A stretch of DNA of 64,000 bases from Enoplolaimus lenunculus (Eukaryota; Nematoda; Enoplea; Enoplida; Thoracostomopsidae). The stretch spans positions 62,001-126,000 of the forward strand of contig JASANG010001649.1 in the NCBI GenBank assembly GCA_030248215.1. Reading direction: 5' to 3'. Position numbers and translations under genes: made by a program. Below, in pieces: positions 25,143 to 36,400 of this stretch (the stretch's first letter is position 1; each line of letters starts with the position of its first letter). The notes under the pieces were generated by a model. The model ran no database searches. It saw only the letters and a program-made list of their open reading frames with translations, and was not told the origin of the DNA.

Positions 25143-27296
25143 AGGTAAGATGCTCAGTAATTTTACAAACAACACCTGTATTCTCAAATGCGTGGAGCAC
25201 CTGTCACCAAACGGTGATGAGTCTTTTGAAGTGCATGTTTTGGCTCTATATCGCCTATTTTTGAGCAGGTCTTGCGATCTGTAGGAACCATATTTCGTTT
25301 GCCTTATACCATACAACAATAAATAATTGATACCTGCTATACATTCCTCAAAATACGTGTCTTAGAGTGCAAAACTATTAAATAAAATGAATCGCTGAAG
25401 TTGCTAAGTACTATGCTGCTTAAACTCCCAAGCTCAAGACGAATTTAGAAAGAGCAAACAAGTTCAGAACATATTCTTAGCTTTAGTTAACAGTTTATTT
25501 CCACGAGCTGCCATCGATGAATAAAGCAACATTAACGTGTGTATAAACCTAATATTGCTACTTATGCCGGAAACTTAAACAGTTTTAATGATTATCATGT
25601 ACATTTTAACTTATTAGAAATTAATTTATAAATTAAAAATGAATAATAAGTCTGCTGAGGCGTCTACAAGCACTACTGACAGCGTAGGTACCTTATTGAT
25701 CAAAAACTACATTAACCACACTTGAATTCATACAAAAAATAGCTCAGTTGGATTGATATGTCAATGACTTGAGTTAAATAACTTGTTTACGCTAAAGTAT
25801 CAGGAAAAATACCCTATCATTTTTCGAACATGTCCTAAGAATAGATTGCAATGAAACAACATGCTAGCTAAATAGTGTGAAAATAATTACTTGGTACATG
25901 AAATAGCTGTAATTTTATAGCTACTTTCCAATAATAACATGGACATTTTTGATGGAGGCTTAAAATGTTTTGAGATAAAATAGCATGGAGGCTAAAAATG
26001 TTTTGTGATAATATGGTAAGGTACCCTTATCCCTTACCATACAATTTTCCCCCTCAGAAAATTTAGACTTCGTAGACCAGTAGGTTATTCTGTTAAGCCA
26101 GTGGTTATTCTTGTCTTTTAAGAAATTTCGAGAAGAAATCTATCCCACTACTATTTTCGTGAACGCTTGCGCAAGTATATTCACAGGTTTGTGTACTGGC
26201 ATCTAAATTCACGGGTGCAACTAACAGGCTGTGGATTTCAAAATTGTTTGATGCCCTTTAGTTTAAAGTGATACATGAAACTTGATATTTCTTGACTGAT
26301 GATAAAAATAAGCCCGAGCTTAAAAAATACTACTGGTTCCTACACGAAAAGAACCATTATCTTGCTGACTGCGTTCGCTGACAAAAAATATTCGCCATAA
26401 ATATTACCTCCGAAATAAAATCTTGGCTACGCTGTGGCTACGCTATATATATGTATATATAATTTACGTCATAAACACCGATGCATATACCGGTCCATTT
26501 AATTAAAGGTTCTGTCTCCTGGGAGACGCCGGACTAGGGCAGTTAGAGTATCTGGAGGTTAGGCTTAAGCTTAGTATTACGCTTTTGTTCAATTTTAGGT
26601 CTTAGGTTTACGTTTATGTTTAGGCCTGGGTTTAGTTAGCAGGGCCCTGTAGTCAAACTGAACCCATATATCTGTATATTATATTGTGATTAATTGTACC
26701 AAAGAAGCAGCAGTATGCGATCGGAACTCTAAAGACAAAACGTCCAGATAAAAACCAAACGATAAATCTGAATATCAAACGAAAAACCATAAGATTGATT
26801 AGCTCATGATGGCTGAATATATTCTGTTACTTCAATGGGTATATGTTTACAATTTTTGGTTAAGATGATAAATTTAAAAATGATTTTGCCTTTGTTTCTG
26901 TGATTATTTGGATGTGTTCCATTTTGAATTTCAAAAAAGTTATATTTATTTTGATTTGATACTTAGTATTATTATAATATGGTTGTTTGACGTTAATTGT
27001 TTTTCAAAAGACATAGCTAGTAAAATGTTTTTATTCCAGCATGTGTCAAACCAGCTCAAGCACATTTCGTGGATTCAATTTAGTATTATACTCAAACAGA
27101 TGAGAAGTAGACCAGGGATCGAGGGGACAGGACTACGTTTTTAACGCCTCGCTGTTTGGAATTGAAATTTTTGAAATATTTTTACCCAACCTTAGATTGT
27201 ACAAACATGCTGCGCCACTGATTCGAACTTAGACCATAGTTGAGTATTTTGTGTCAATTGCTGTTCTACGCTGTTTCTCTGTTTTAGACACAACAG

Positions 27297-27494
27297 TATA
27301 AGCACGCTTTAAAGTTTCGAACTCACCTTTATTTGGCCCTGGAGTTATTTATGCGCTACAATTAGGGATAATAGACTTTTATGGACTCTAACAAGAGTTT
27401 AAGGACTCTACCCGCTTACGGACTCTTATTAGGGATACGGACTCCTATTAATTGGGACTCGAAATGGGGACTCCCCCTTTTATTTGGGTCACTA
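27297..27494 (+). mobile_element. Partial TA-family element
   Basis: Another right-hand portion of the same family: 'ctttaaagtttcgaactca', 'ggccctggagttatttatgc', the 'ggactc' words and an end ..TTATTTGGGTCACTATA. It lies 450 bp upstream of the full-length copy in the same orientation. Confidence 0.6.
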
Positions 27495-27950
27495 TATCGG
27501 TCATTACAGACACACATCGTTCGTTTCACTGCTACGCTTGTTATAAAATTGAAAACGCTGTCGCGTTTCAATGATAGAAAGGTATAATGAACATATATGT
27601 ACATTTTATGACATTTTTATAACCTCAATTACTCCAATGTTACAGCTAAATAAGCAATTAAGTGCTAAGCGAGTTTAGTATTTTTTCTGCACTCCAAAGG
27701 TTTCGGATCTTGTACACTTTTCGCCAACATTAGAGATATGTTTTTAATACGAGACTGAGAAAAACGTTTACCTATGGGTAAGCTTTTTGCTGAAAATTTG
27801 TCTTAACTTTTGGTGTAAACCAAAGCTATAAACATTAATGTGAAGGAAAGTACACAAGAATTGTTTTATTTTACACTACAGCAGCTGCAGGGCACAACCG
27901 TTCCGGTAGAATTTTTGCTAGACGTTTCGACTATTTCAGCTGTAAAGCTA

Positions 27951-29333
27951 CTGTAGTGACCCGAATAAGAGGGGGGCTGATATTTATTTGGCCTCTCCAG
28001 AGGGTACCCCCCTTGTTATTCGGTTACGGACTGTTATATATTTTCAACCAACGCTCCGCCGCCCTTCGTTACTGATTGAGCGAAGCTCGGAGTTTCGCGA
28101 TGCGTTTTATGTTTTGTACTTGGGGGTCGAAAGGTGGATGTCCGTCCGTCCGAAAAGAATCTCAGGAACGGCTGAACCGATTTTCATAAACTTTTTTTGT
28201 TTGAAAGCCAATTATCCTGGGGTGTTAACCTCGCATTGGGGTTTGAAAATTTTATGCCGTTTATTAGCTACAGGGTAATTTGCATAATTAATTAAGCCTA
28301 AATTAGGACTTTCCACAATATTTCACTAATTATTACAGTTAGAAGCCATCTAATTTTAGCATTGAAGGGTTTTGGGTGCGAGGAATCTGCGTGAACTGTT
28401 TACAAATCTCCAAAACGGATAATTGAGCAGTTAGCTAATAGATAATATGCATATTAGCATAGTTTATAACCCTAAATTAGGACTTTTTACAATATTTCAC
28501 TAATTATTAAGGTTAAAAGCAATATAAATTCAGAACTAAAGGGTTTTTAGGTGCGAGGAATTTGAATAAATTGTTTACAAACCTCCATAACCGATAATTG
28601 AATAGTTAGCTGATAGCTAATTTGCATATTAACTTAATTGACCAGGCAAAATTAGGACTTTTTAAATTATTTCAACAATTATTAAGGTTAAAAGCAATAT
28701 AATTTCAGCACTAAAGGGTTTTCGGGTGCGAGGAATCTGAATAAATTGTCTACAAACCTTTAAAGGAGATTATCGAATAGTTTAGCTAATAGCTAATTTG
28801 CATATTTGCTTAATTGACGAGACAAAATTAGGACTTTTTGAATTATTCCAATAATTATTACGGTGGCTGAAAGGTTTTTGCGTGCGAGGAATCTGAGGAA
28901 ATTCCTTACAAACCTCCAAAACCGATAAATGGTTAGCTAATAACTAATTTGCATATTATCTTAATTGCTTACGTGTGTTCGAGCTTCGCTCAATAAATGT
29001 AGTCCCACTACGACTGGTATATATCCGGTACTGCAATTATCCGTTGAATTAAACGTTTATTTGTTTTGCGTCAATAGCTTGAGTAATAATACAAGGTTAT
29101 ACTTAGGAATGTACTTTTACAATTTAAGTACGCTTTAAAGTTTCGAACTCAACTTATTTGGTCCTGGAATCATTTATCCGCTACAATTAGGGTTAACTGA
29201 TATTTATGGACTCTATTTAGGGTTTAGGGACTCTACCCGCTTACGGACTGCAATTAGGGATACAGACTCCTATTGATTCGGACTCAAAATGCGGACCCCC
29301 TCTTATTTCCCCCTCTTATTCGGGTCAATACAG
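27951..29333 (+). mobile_element. TA-duplicating TIR element, interrupted by a Helitron-like copy
   Basis: Terminal inverted repeats CTGTAGTGACCCGAATAAG and its near-perfect inverse (ends ..CGGGTCAATACAG), flanked by TA on both sides. Without the nested 942-bp insertion the element is 441 bp. It has no coding capacity. The TA target suggests a Tc1/mariner-type relative, but the family is not proven. Characteristic inner text: 'cggactcctattgattgggactcaaaatg'-like subterminal repeat near the right end. Confidence 0.75.
28076..29017 (+). mobile_element. Helitron/HINE-like non-autonomous element, copy 2 (nested)
   Basis: Same ends as the copy at 9665: TTGAGCGAAGC at the left, GCTTCGCTCAA then hairpin TGTAGTCCCACTACG and CTGG at the right, five internal diverged repeats and a TCCG run. 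It is inserted into the TA-duplicating element at 27951-29333. The related element at 30019 has the unoccupied site (actgatatatatccg), which shows the insertion fell between A and T with no target duplication. Confidence 0.85.
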
Positions 29334-29588
29334 TAATCGTATTTACTATGAAAGCTATGTTAGTGACTTTGAGGCACTTTTCAAACCTATAATTGCGGAG
29401 AGTTCTCAAAAAAGCTTAAAACAATTATTTTACGGTTACAATACGCCTGCTTTACACCGGTCACTTTTTCATAACAATAGTTGACTAAAGAAAAATATGA
29501 CGCGTAAATTATAATAATAGTCACTAGTTTAGCGTGATGCTACTGTAGATATCGATTGAGTTTCTTATCCAGCTTGGCGCATCCAGCT

Positions 29589-30008
29589 CAGAGTGGGACA
29601 TTACCTGCGGGTAAACGCAGGTCGGGTAAAAAATTTCAGGCGCGGGAAGATCCGCGCTAAAATTCACAGTTTTTACCCTCGCAAACTTTTAAGTTTTCAG
29701 GTGGAAAAGTTGCGCTATAGTCTGTTTTATTTATGGTCATGTGCGGACTGTGCTTTATTTAGCTGGGTTTGAAATTTTGTTGCTGTAGTAAAATTTCATT
29801 TGTAAAATTCATATAAGCTATATCACAAATGTTCATTCAAGCGCGAATCACCAACGATCTTTAAAATACTGGTTTGACTTCAGGCGGGGGTAGAAAGGTG
29901 GCTTGTGGGTAGATCTTTTTTGCGCAGGTATACCGGCGGGTAAAAAAATCTTGTTTGCGTTAGTAAAGCGCGGGTCGGTAAAATATTTTTTAACCACTTC
30001 CCACTCTG
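29589..30008 (+). mobile_element. hAT-like non-autonomous element, 8-bp duplication ATCCAGCT
   Basis: Ends CAGAGTGGGA and the inverse ..TCCCACTCTG, flanked by perfect 8-bp copies of ATCCAGCT (29581-29588 and 30009-30016). Subterminal cgggtaaa/gcgggt motifs point inwards from both sides. No ORF. The 8-bp duplication and CAGAG start are typical of hAT transposons. The next element begins only 10 bases later, at 30019. Confidence 0.82.
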
Positions 30009-30018
30009 ATCCAGCTTA

Positions 30019-30674
30019 CTGTACTGACCCGAATAAGAGGGTGGACTGATATTTATTTCGCCTCTCCAGAGGGAACTCCCTCTGTTATTCAGTTACGGAC
30101 GGTGTTAATTATTAACCTTTCTTTCGTTACTGATATATATCCGTTATTGCAACTATCCTATAAGGTTGGTACTCCAGACTAAGGTCTGCTATCCATCCTA
30201 GGCGGATACCAGTTTATGATTTGATTGAGATTTGCTACCGCGTCTAGTTATATGCTACTCCGCTCAGCCATGTTCATGAGGGGGTTATCCATCACAAACC
30301 AGCAGTGCACATGCACTTCTTGCGCAGCTATTAAAACCAGACCCGAAAATACAAGCCTACGAAAATTCCATGGACCGCTACTCAGCCTGCTATCGCGCTA
30401 AATACAGATTGCCAAACAAACAAAAAGAACCAAGACCAGGAGAAAAAAGTGTTGACCATACCTCAACCAATGACACAAGCCACTCGTTAAGGTAGGGTTA
30501 ACGGAAACTTTTTATCGAGGTAGGGTCAACGACAACTCGTTGACACTATTATAGGACACATTTTGTGGCTTGTCCGAATTTAAACTCTATCCGCTTACGG
30601 ACTCGTATTACGGACACGGACGCCTATTGATTGGGACTCAAAATGAGGACCCCCTCTTATTCGGATAACTATAG
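30019..30674 (+). mobile_element. TA-duplicating TIR element, second full-length relative
   Basis: Left end CTGTACTGACCCGAATAAG, right end ..CTTATTCGGATAACTATAG, TA on both sides. The first ~150 bp and last ~100 bp match the copy at 27951, but the middle ~400 bp is unrelated, so it is a hybrid or carries another insertion. It holds the empty site of the Helitron-like insertion near 30136. Confidence 0.65.
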
Positions 30675-30842
30675 TATCTGAGAACACCCACAATTTAACT
30701 ATTAAATTTACCTCCAAAATTTTAAGTAAATCACTGCAATTGGCAATTGAATAAGAGCACGTACAGTAATTAACAAAATAAATTATTCTCAATGGATCGG
30801 AATCATCACATAAAAAGTAGTATTCAAATTTTGCAAAACAAC

Positions 30843-33425
30843 TTATTCGTTTTCAACATTATCTTCTGTTGCTTGCGCAGTTAGAACCACCTCTGTTAGC
30901 GTCGGAGAAAATTTTCTAAAACAAAATAAAATGAATTTTAATCCTTTCCCGCATAAATATTTTTTAGTTTATATTAGAGCTATTATATTCAAGGTAGAAT
31001 TCGAACCGCAGCCTCTTTCAAGTAGAACGCGTCCATAATCAACCCTCATAAGAACTCGACGCTCGAATTCCAGAAGCTGTCACATCGTGGCGATTTTGCA
31101 CTGTGCACACGTGCATGGATTGTTAAACATTGCAAACTGTATACACATTGCGTGTATACACTTTGCGCTTACTTGATCTTAGACTATATGCTAGCGAAAA
31201 ACAACTAAACTTCTAATGTCGCAATTATTTGAAATACTATAGTCAAGCCCGTAGCCAGAAGAGTCCAGAGTGGCTCAGCATAACCTGAAGTAATTTTGCC
31301 CCCCCCCCTTCCGAAATATTCAACATTGCTCGTAACATCAAAATCCCTTGCGTATGTCCCTCCTTAAATATTTTTAGTTCCACATAGCAAAGCAAGCTGG
31401 CTACGGGACAGCTGTAGATCACATCTATCTCTATATTTTGGCTAATTTTGGATCATGTTTTGACACAGATACGATCACATGTGTTTGACCAAATCAGCTT
31501 AAAAATCAGTTTAACACGTGTTGCTGTCAGAAAAAAATTTGAAAATATTTTGCGACGAATATAAAACGGTACTGACGTAAATTAAATTAAAACTTGATTT
31601 CTGTAAAAGGGCGTATCTTCTCCTAAAATTGAAATATTAGTTAATATTTATAGCAGTGTGACATTTAAAATTTTTTGATAGACTCTGTGTAATATAGTGC
31701 AGAAAACAGATGATTGAAGAGATCTTCTGATTTATACCTATTATGTGCAACAAATTTTGTAATTTTTATCAAAATGTCATAGCTATTAAGCATATGTGAA
31801 GTCATACCATTACGTTTTAGTCAAAAGTGTTCGCGAGCAAAGAACAGTAATAGAATAAAGCAGCGGTGGCGACTCAAAAAAGGTACCTTTGCCTGGTGAA
31901 TATGTTATATTATAAAATTATATCGAATGCAAATTCTCAGAAGCTAAAACTTATGTGGGATTCACGTTATAACCAAGCCAGGCAGTTCACGATTTGTTTC
32001 ATGTTGATTCGACGTCGACTTTAAAATTCGGGCTTTCATGTCGGTTTAACAGGCAAAACTTGAATATTATGTGAAATTAGCATACAAATAACCGCTCTCA
32101 AATGTTCAGTGTGTACAAGAGTCGGTATGTTACGTGATAATGTGGAACATTTAGGCGCATATTTCAAATTACAACCAATGTCATGTGATAGTCAGCGGTA
32201 CTGTAGTCGGACGCCAGAGGCTAGGTGTGCTCTAAAATACCGACCCCAACGCGGCAAATTTGTTTTTGACCCAAAGTCACTCAGAACTACGGCGTCATAA
32301 AAATTCAAAATTTTAAATTTCAAACTCTAGTATATCATACATTCAACAGAACAATTATTGTGCTGTTACCTCACGTTTGCTTACAGATCATTGACAATTC
32401 ATCATATTTTAATGTTCACATATAATACCTCGGATATCATATATTGAAGCACAAAAGGTAACCTACACATGATGGCAGGAGACAAATACGACTTTTACTG
32501 TATGATATGCAGTTTGTAAGCCGACAAAATGTTACCTAATAGTCTAATAGGAACAAAACCTGTCCCAAACTGCCCCGGTTATAACGTGAATCCCGCATTA
32601 GTTATATCTACACATAGCTCCTGACAGCTAATTACAAATGACAATCTCATTTATGAATCGTTAAAACCATTGATTTAAAACCAACGCTGAGTGAGCATAA
32701 ATGTAAAGGTGAAAACAACCGTTGGGATGAAATCAGCAGTTTGGATGAAACTATTAACCGTTGAACCGCATTCAGCCAGCAACAATGAATTCTTTATATA
32801 GAGTGCAAAAGATTTATGAGGTAGCAGGAAAAATGTTCTTCACATAGAATTCATTCGAAACAACTGTAGCAACTCGTCCTCTCTCGTCTCTCTTTCGTGA
32901 TATCTCAGGCTTTTAGCCAACCGAAATTTACCGCAGTTACGTCAATTAGTCAAATTTGACTAACCTGTCACCACACAAAAACACATTCGATCTGTTCTGC
33001 TCCGTGTCATGAATTTCAATTTTGTTTATAGTCCAATCGCCAATTATTTTATCTGTGTTCAGTTGAATTGAATCAATTGTTCCAACAGATATGCATTCAA
33101 ATTCAAAAGTATCGACCTGAAATTAGGTTTTGTACCCTTGAGATATTTAACTTGGATTAGTAGTTTAGTATATAGTAGCAAGCAGGATGCAATCGGCGGA
33201 AATTGATGGTCTTTGAAACGCAATATTTGTTCAAAATAAAGTTTTGTTTTTGACGCAATTTGCTTACCGCTTCAGGTAGAAACGACGGCGGTTCACCATT
33301 TGATGTCACTGTGAGCAATCGAGCTCCAGAATCACCCAATTGTCCAATCAGGGTTATCGAAGGTTTTACTGTTAGTTCGGAATTCGAAGCTTGGTCTGTG
33401 TGAATTGATATTTGGTAAACGATAG
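30843..33425 (-). CDS. PLAT domain 5 block and stop (exons 26-28)
   Basis: Exon 26 (33268-33425) has IVYQISIHTDQASNSELTVK and ITLIGQLGDSGARLLTV. Exon 27 (32965-33116) has IGDWTINKIEIHDTEQNRSN and VFLCGDR. Exon 28 (30843-30915) adds KFSPTLTEVVLTAQ and a short acidic tail ending NVENE, then TAA. Exon 28 is 2 kb away, but its acceptor (TTTTGTTTTAG) and phase (2) fit, and KFSPTLTEVVL continues the final strand. A Harbinger-like element (31954-32597) sits in the last intron. Confidence 0.83.
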
Positions 33426-36400
33426 CTGAAACGGTAAAAAAACTAGTATAGTTCGCGTATAAAGCCCGGATATCTAAGATCTGTCGCCATATTATTAAAT
33501 GGCTATGAGCGTTTACCACCATTTGGCGATTCAGTATTAAACAAGCGAACAGGAAGAATGAAAAATGAAAATAACTTAATTATAGAAGATTGACCAATGG
33601 AAGACAGGAAGAATGGAGGAACTCGGAGACTGAAAAGCTTAGGCTTGTCTTAGGCTTAGGCAAAGGTTTAGCTCTAGGTTTAGCGTGTAGACTTTGTAGG
33701 CATGCTCCAAAAGTTAACATGGACCGGAAAAAGATTTGAGTGTGAATAGGAAATGTTTTAAGGTATCACACAAATAATAGCCACATATTTCAATACAGAT
33801 TAAAGTGCGTGAATTTGAATTCACGGCACTTGGGCTAATTTGAGACTTGATTTCAAATTTAAGCAATTAACCAAGAACGATACCGTTATTGTTTGACCTA
33901 CTTGGCAATGGTGGAACATCAGGCCAAATTGCTGCAAGTTCTAGTATTCCAAATGGGCACGTTTCGTCTGGAGGTTGAAGCCAAGTGTCCGGAAAGACTC
34001 GAAATTCTTCACCGGTACCAACATTAAGAAGCTTGACCTAAAATGAATATCGTTTGCCAGAAAATATTACGATGATAACGGGTTTTTGGCTATGGAATGT
34101 CAATTATTTCATACAGTGTATAAAATCGATTGAAGTATACCATATGACGTTCTCCGCTGAGTAATATTTACTATTAAAATACGATTAAGCCACACTGTAA
34201 ATTTCAGCGAGTTGATGTTAACTCAGAATGAGTTGAATTACTCAGACTGACTTAGGACTTTCAGAACTCAGAATTCTGAGTTGATTCAATTCATTCTGAG
34301 TTAATTAGTCAACTCACCCAGAGTCAACTCAATTCAGAGTGAAAATCAACTCAACTCAGAGTGAGTTTAATGTTTACTGATATTAATTCAGAAATAACCA
34401 ACTCGTTAGCTGAATTGATACATCAACTCATTGGAATTTACAGTGTACAAAACGTCACGCCTGGCATTCAGTCATTTAAAGCCAAACTTGTATCTTGGCA
34501 AAAAACATACACAACCTATGCACGTATTTTGCCATATAAACCAAACCTTTTTAATGAACCAAGATTGATTCGAGCCTGATTCTGTGTCAATTTCGAGTCG
34601 AATTTTAATCAACCTTCCAATGTAAGTTGTAGAAATCTGTAAAATAATTATGATAAGTTCAGTTTTAAACAAAACTAATTTCATAGAGGCAAAAGTTGTT
34701 TATTCGAGTTTATATAACACGTCCGTAATTAATACTGCACCTGTAGTTTTCACAACTTACCTTTTTATTGTGTTGTAAAGGTTAGAAATAGGTTAAATAA
34801 TTATTCCTCCATCATTTGCAATCGATGCTTTTTTAGATGTTGGAAGCATAAATGTGTGCGAGTTCAATATTTACGGCTGATTAGAGTTGACGTGACGACG
34901 AAAACTATCTTTACCATCCATGATCGGAAACGTTCATTAACGGAAGTCCAATAATTTGAACCGTCGTTATTGGATTATACTCTGAATTCGATCATTATTA
35001 CTTGACAACATGAACGAATAGCATCTAATATTCACGAAGTATTAATATTGCTATCTGTTATATTCTAATTAACCTCTAGTTTATTTTTAAGCCGAATACT
35101 GTATATTCCTTAGAAGAAAGCTGCATAAAACCAGCCCAAACTGTGTTGTACGCATAAGTTTTTACCAACACCACATTACCTCAAATTCATGACAATACCC
35201 AGGATCAGTGTTATTTTTGATATCTGGAACTTCGTGTTTCTCTGAGCGTCCCTTATCACCGAACAACGTAATCAGCGTACGACAGTCGGTGCCAGCATTC
35301 GAATCGTCTCCAGTTGTGATTGCACATCGCCAAATTGGAGCGATGCTGTCGTCGTTTGAGTCAGATGGCTGCGAAGACAATCTGGTTGATAAGCCTTCCA
35401 TATCTAAGCAAAGTATGAGTGATGACTAATTTGAACAGAATATTAGGCAAACCAGATAGTAACCAGCTTAATACGGAGCGAACAAAATTTCTGGAGCATC
35501 ATGCGAAGGTTTGACATGAACTACATCCGGTGCTAAAAGTTTTATAGCGGTTCAAAATTTTTCTAAGACAGATATTCCCCTGTCCTCCAATGGCAACTGT
35601 ATTAAAGTATACAAACTGTGGATTTCATTACATCGATCTACTGGCTGACATATATACAACGCTATGCAACAACGAAACGTTAATATATGAGATATATTGG
35701 GAATTTGTACTATTTTAGCAGTACTGGACACCCAAATTTTTGGCTCTTGTACGCTGGTGTTCACAGCTGAATTTTCAGATTTTGGCATAACTTTACTCTT
35801 AAGATTATGCTCAAGGTATATCTTATGCATGTGACGAAAAATGTACAAGTGCCACAGCGCGCGTTTGTTATGCATTTCCAATCTCCGCTGACTGCGTGTC
35901 TGCAATTAAATTATGCCTTAACAGCAGTAATGGTGAACAGACCTGATTTGTGCTTTGGTTTTTGGCAGCAGTCATTCGCTATTTGATTTACGTTTCACAC
36001 TTAAGATGTGTTATAATCAAAACGTTTATATTCTTCACAGGTACCAATTGGCCCGAAAAAAGTACAAAATAAAACCTGTGCTGTTTAATTTCTGTGGCTT
36101 ACCTTATTTATACAGGTTTTGTGTATGTTTAGCGTATGCTGCTTTTCGGTAGGCTAAGTAATCCATACAGGACATGCCTACACCGTCTCTGTACCCCTTT
36201 CAGGAGCTGCTTGTTTAATTTACATGTGTGAGTCTTTTCCAATCTTTTTTTGGCAGTCGCAAGTCTAAGCTGTAATCCAATCCGCAACTGCGCGATTGGT
36301 GTGACCATCCCAGTCCGTTACCCTTTATTATTTTCAAAGCATCACATTTTCGTCAAAATGTTATCACATGGTCAAATTAGTCGTAATGCAATTTTAGTTT

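Larger units (their letters stand above)
12006..27950. other. Intergenic, repeat-rich, no convincing gene
   Basis: Sixteen kilobases with TTAGGC-family copies, hAT-like and TA-family pieces and microsatellites, plus one orphan exon-like ORF at 24974. Between 12600-14440, 18750-20750 and 25300-25940 I see nothing I can name. Confidence 0.55.

Noticed and set aside
32109-32300. Plus-strand ORF with several cysteines, looked like a terminal exon partner of 24974
   Set aside because: It lies wholly inside the TTA-flanked transposon at 31954-32597.
35552-35905. 117-codon minus ORF between DCX/PLAT exons 22 and 23
   Set aside because: No PLAT pattern, and the flanking exons already join in phase.
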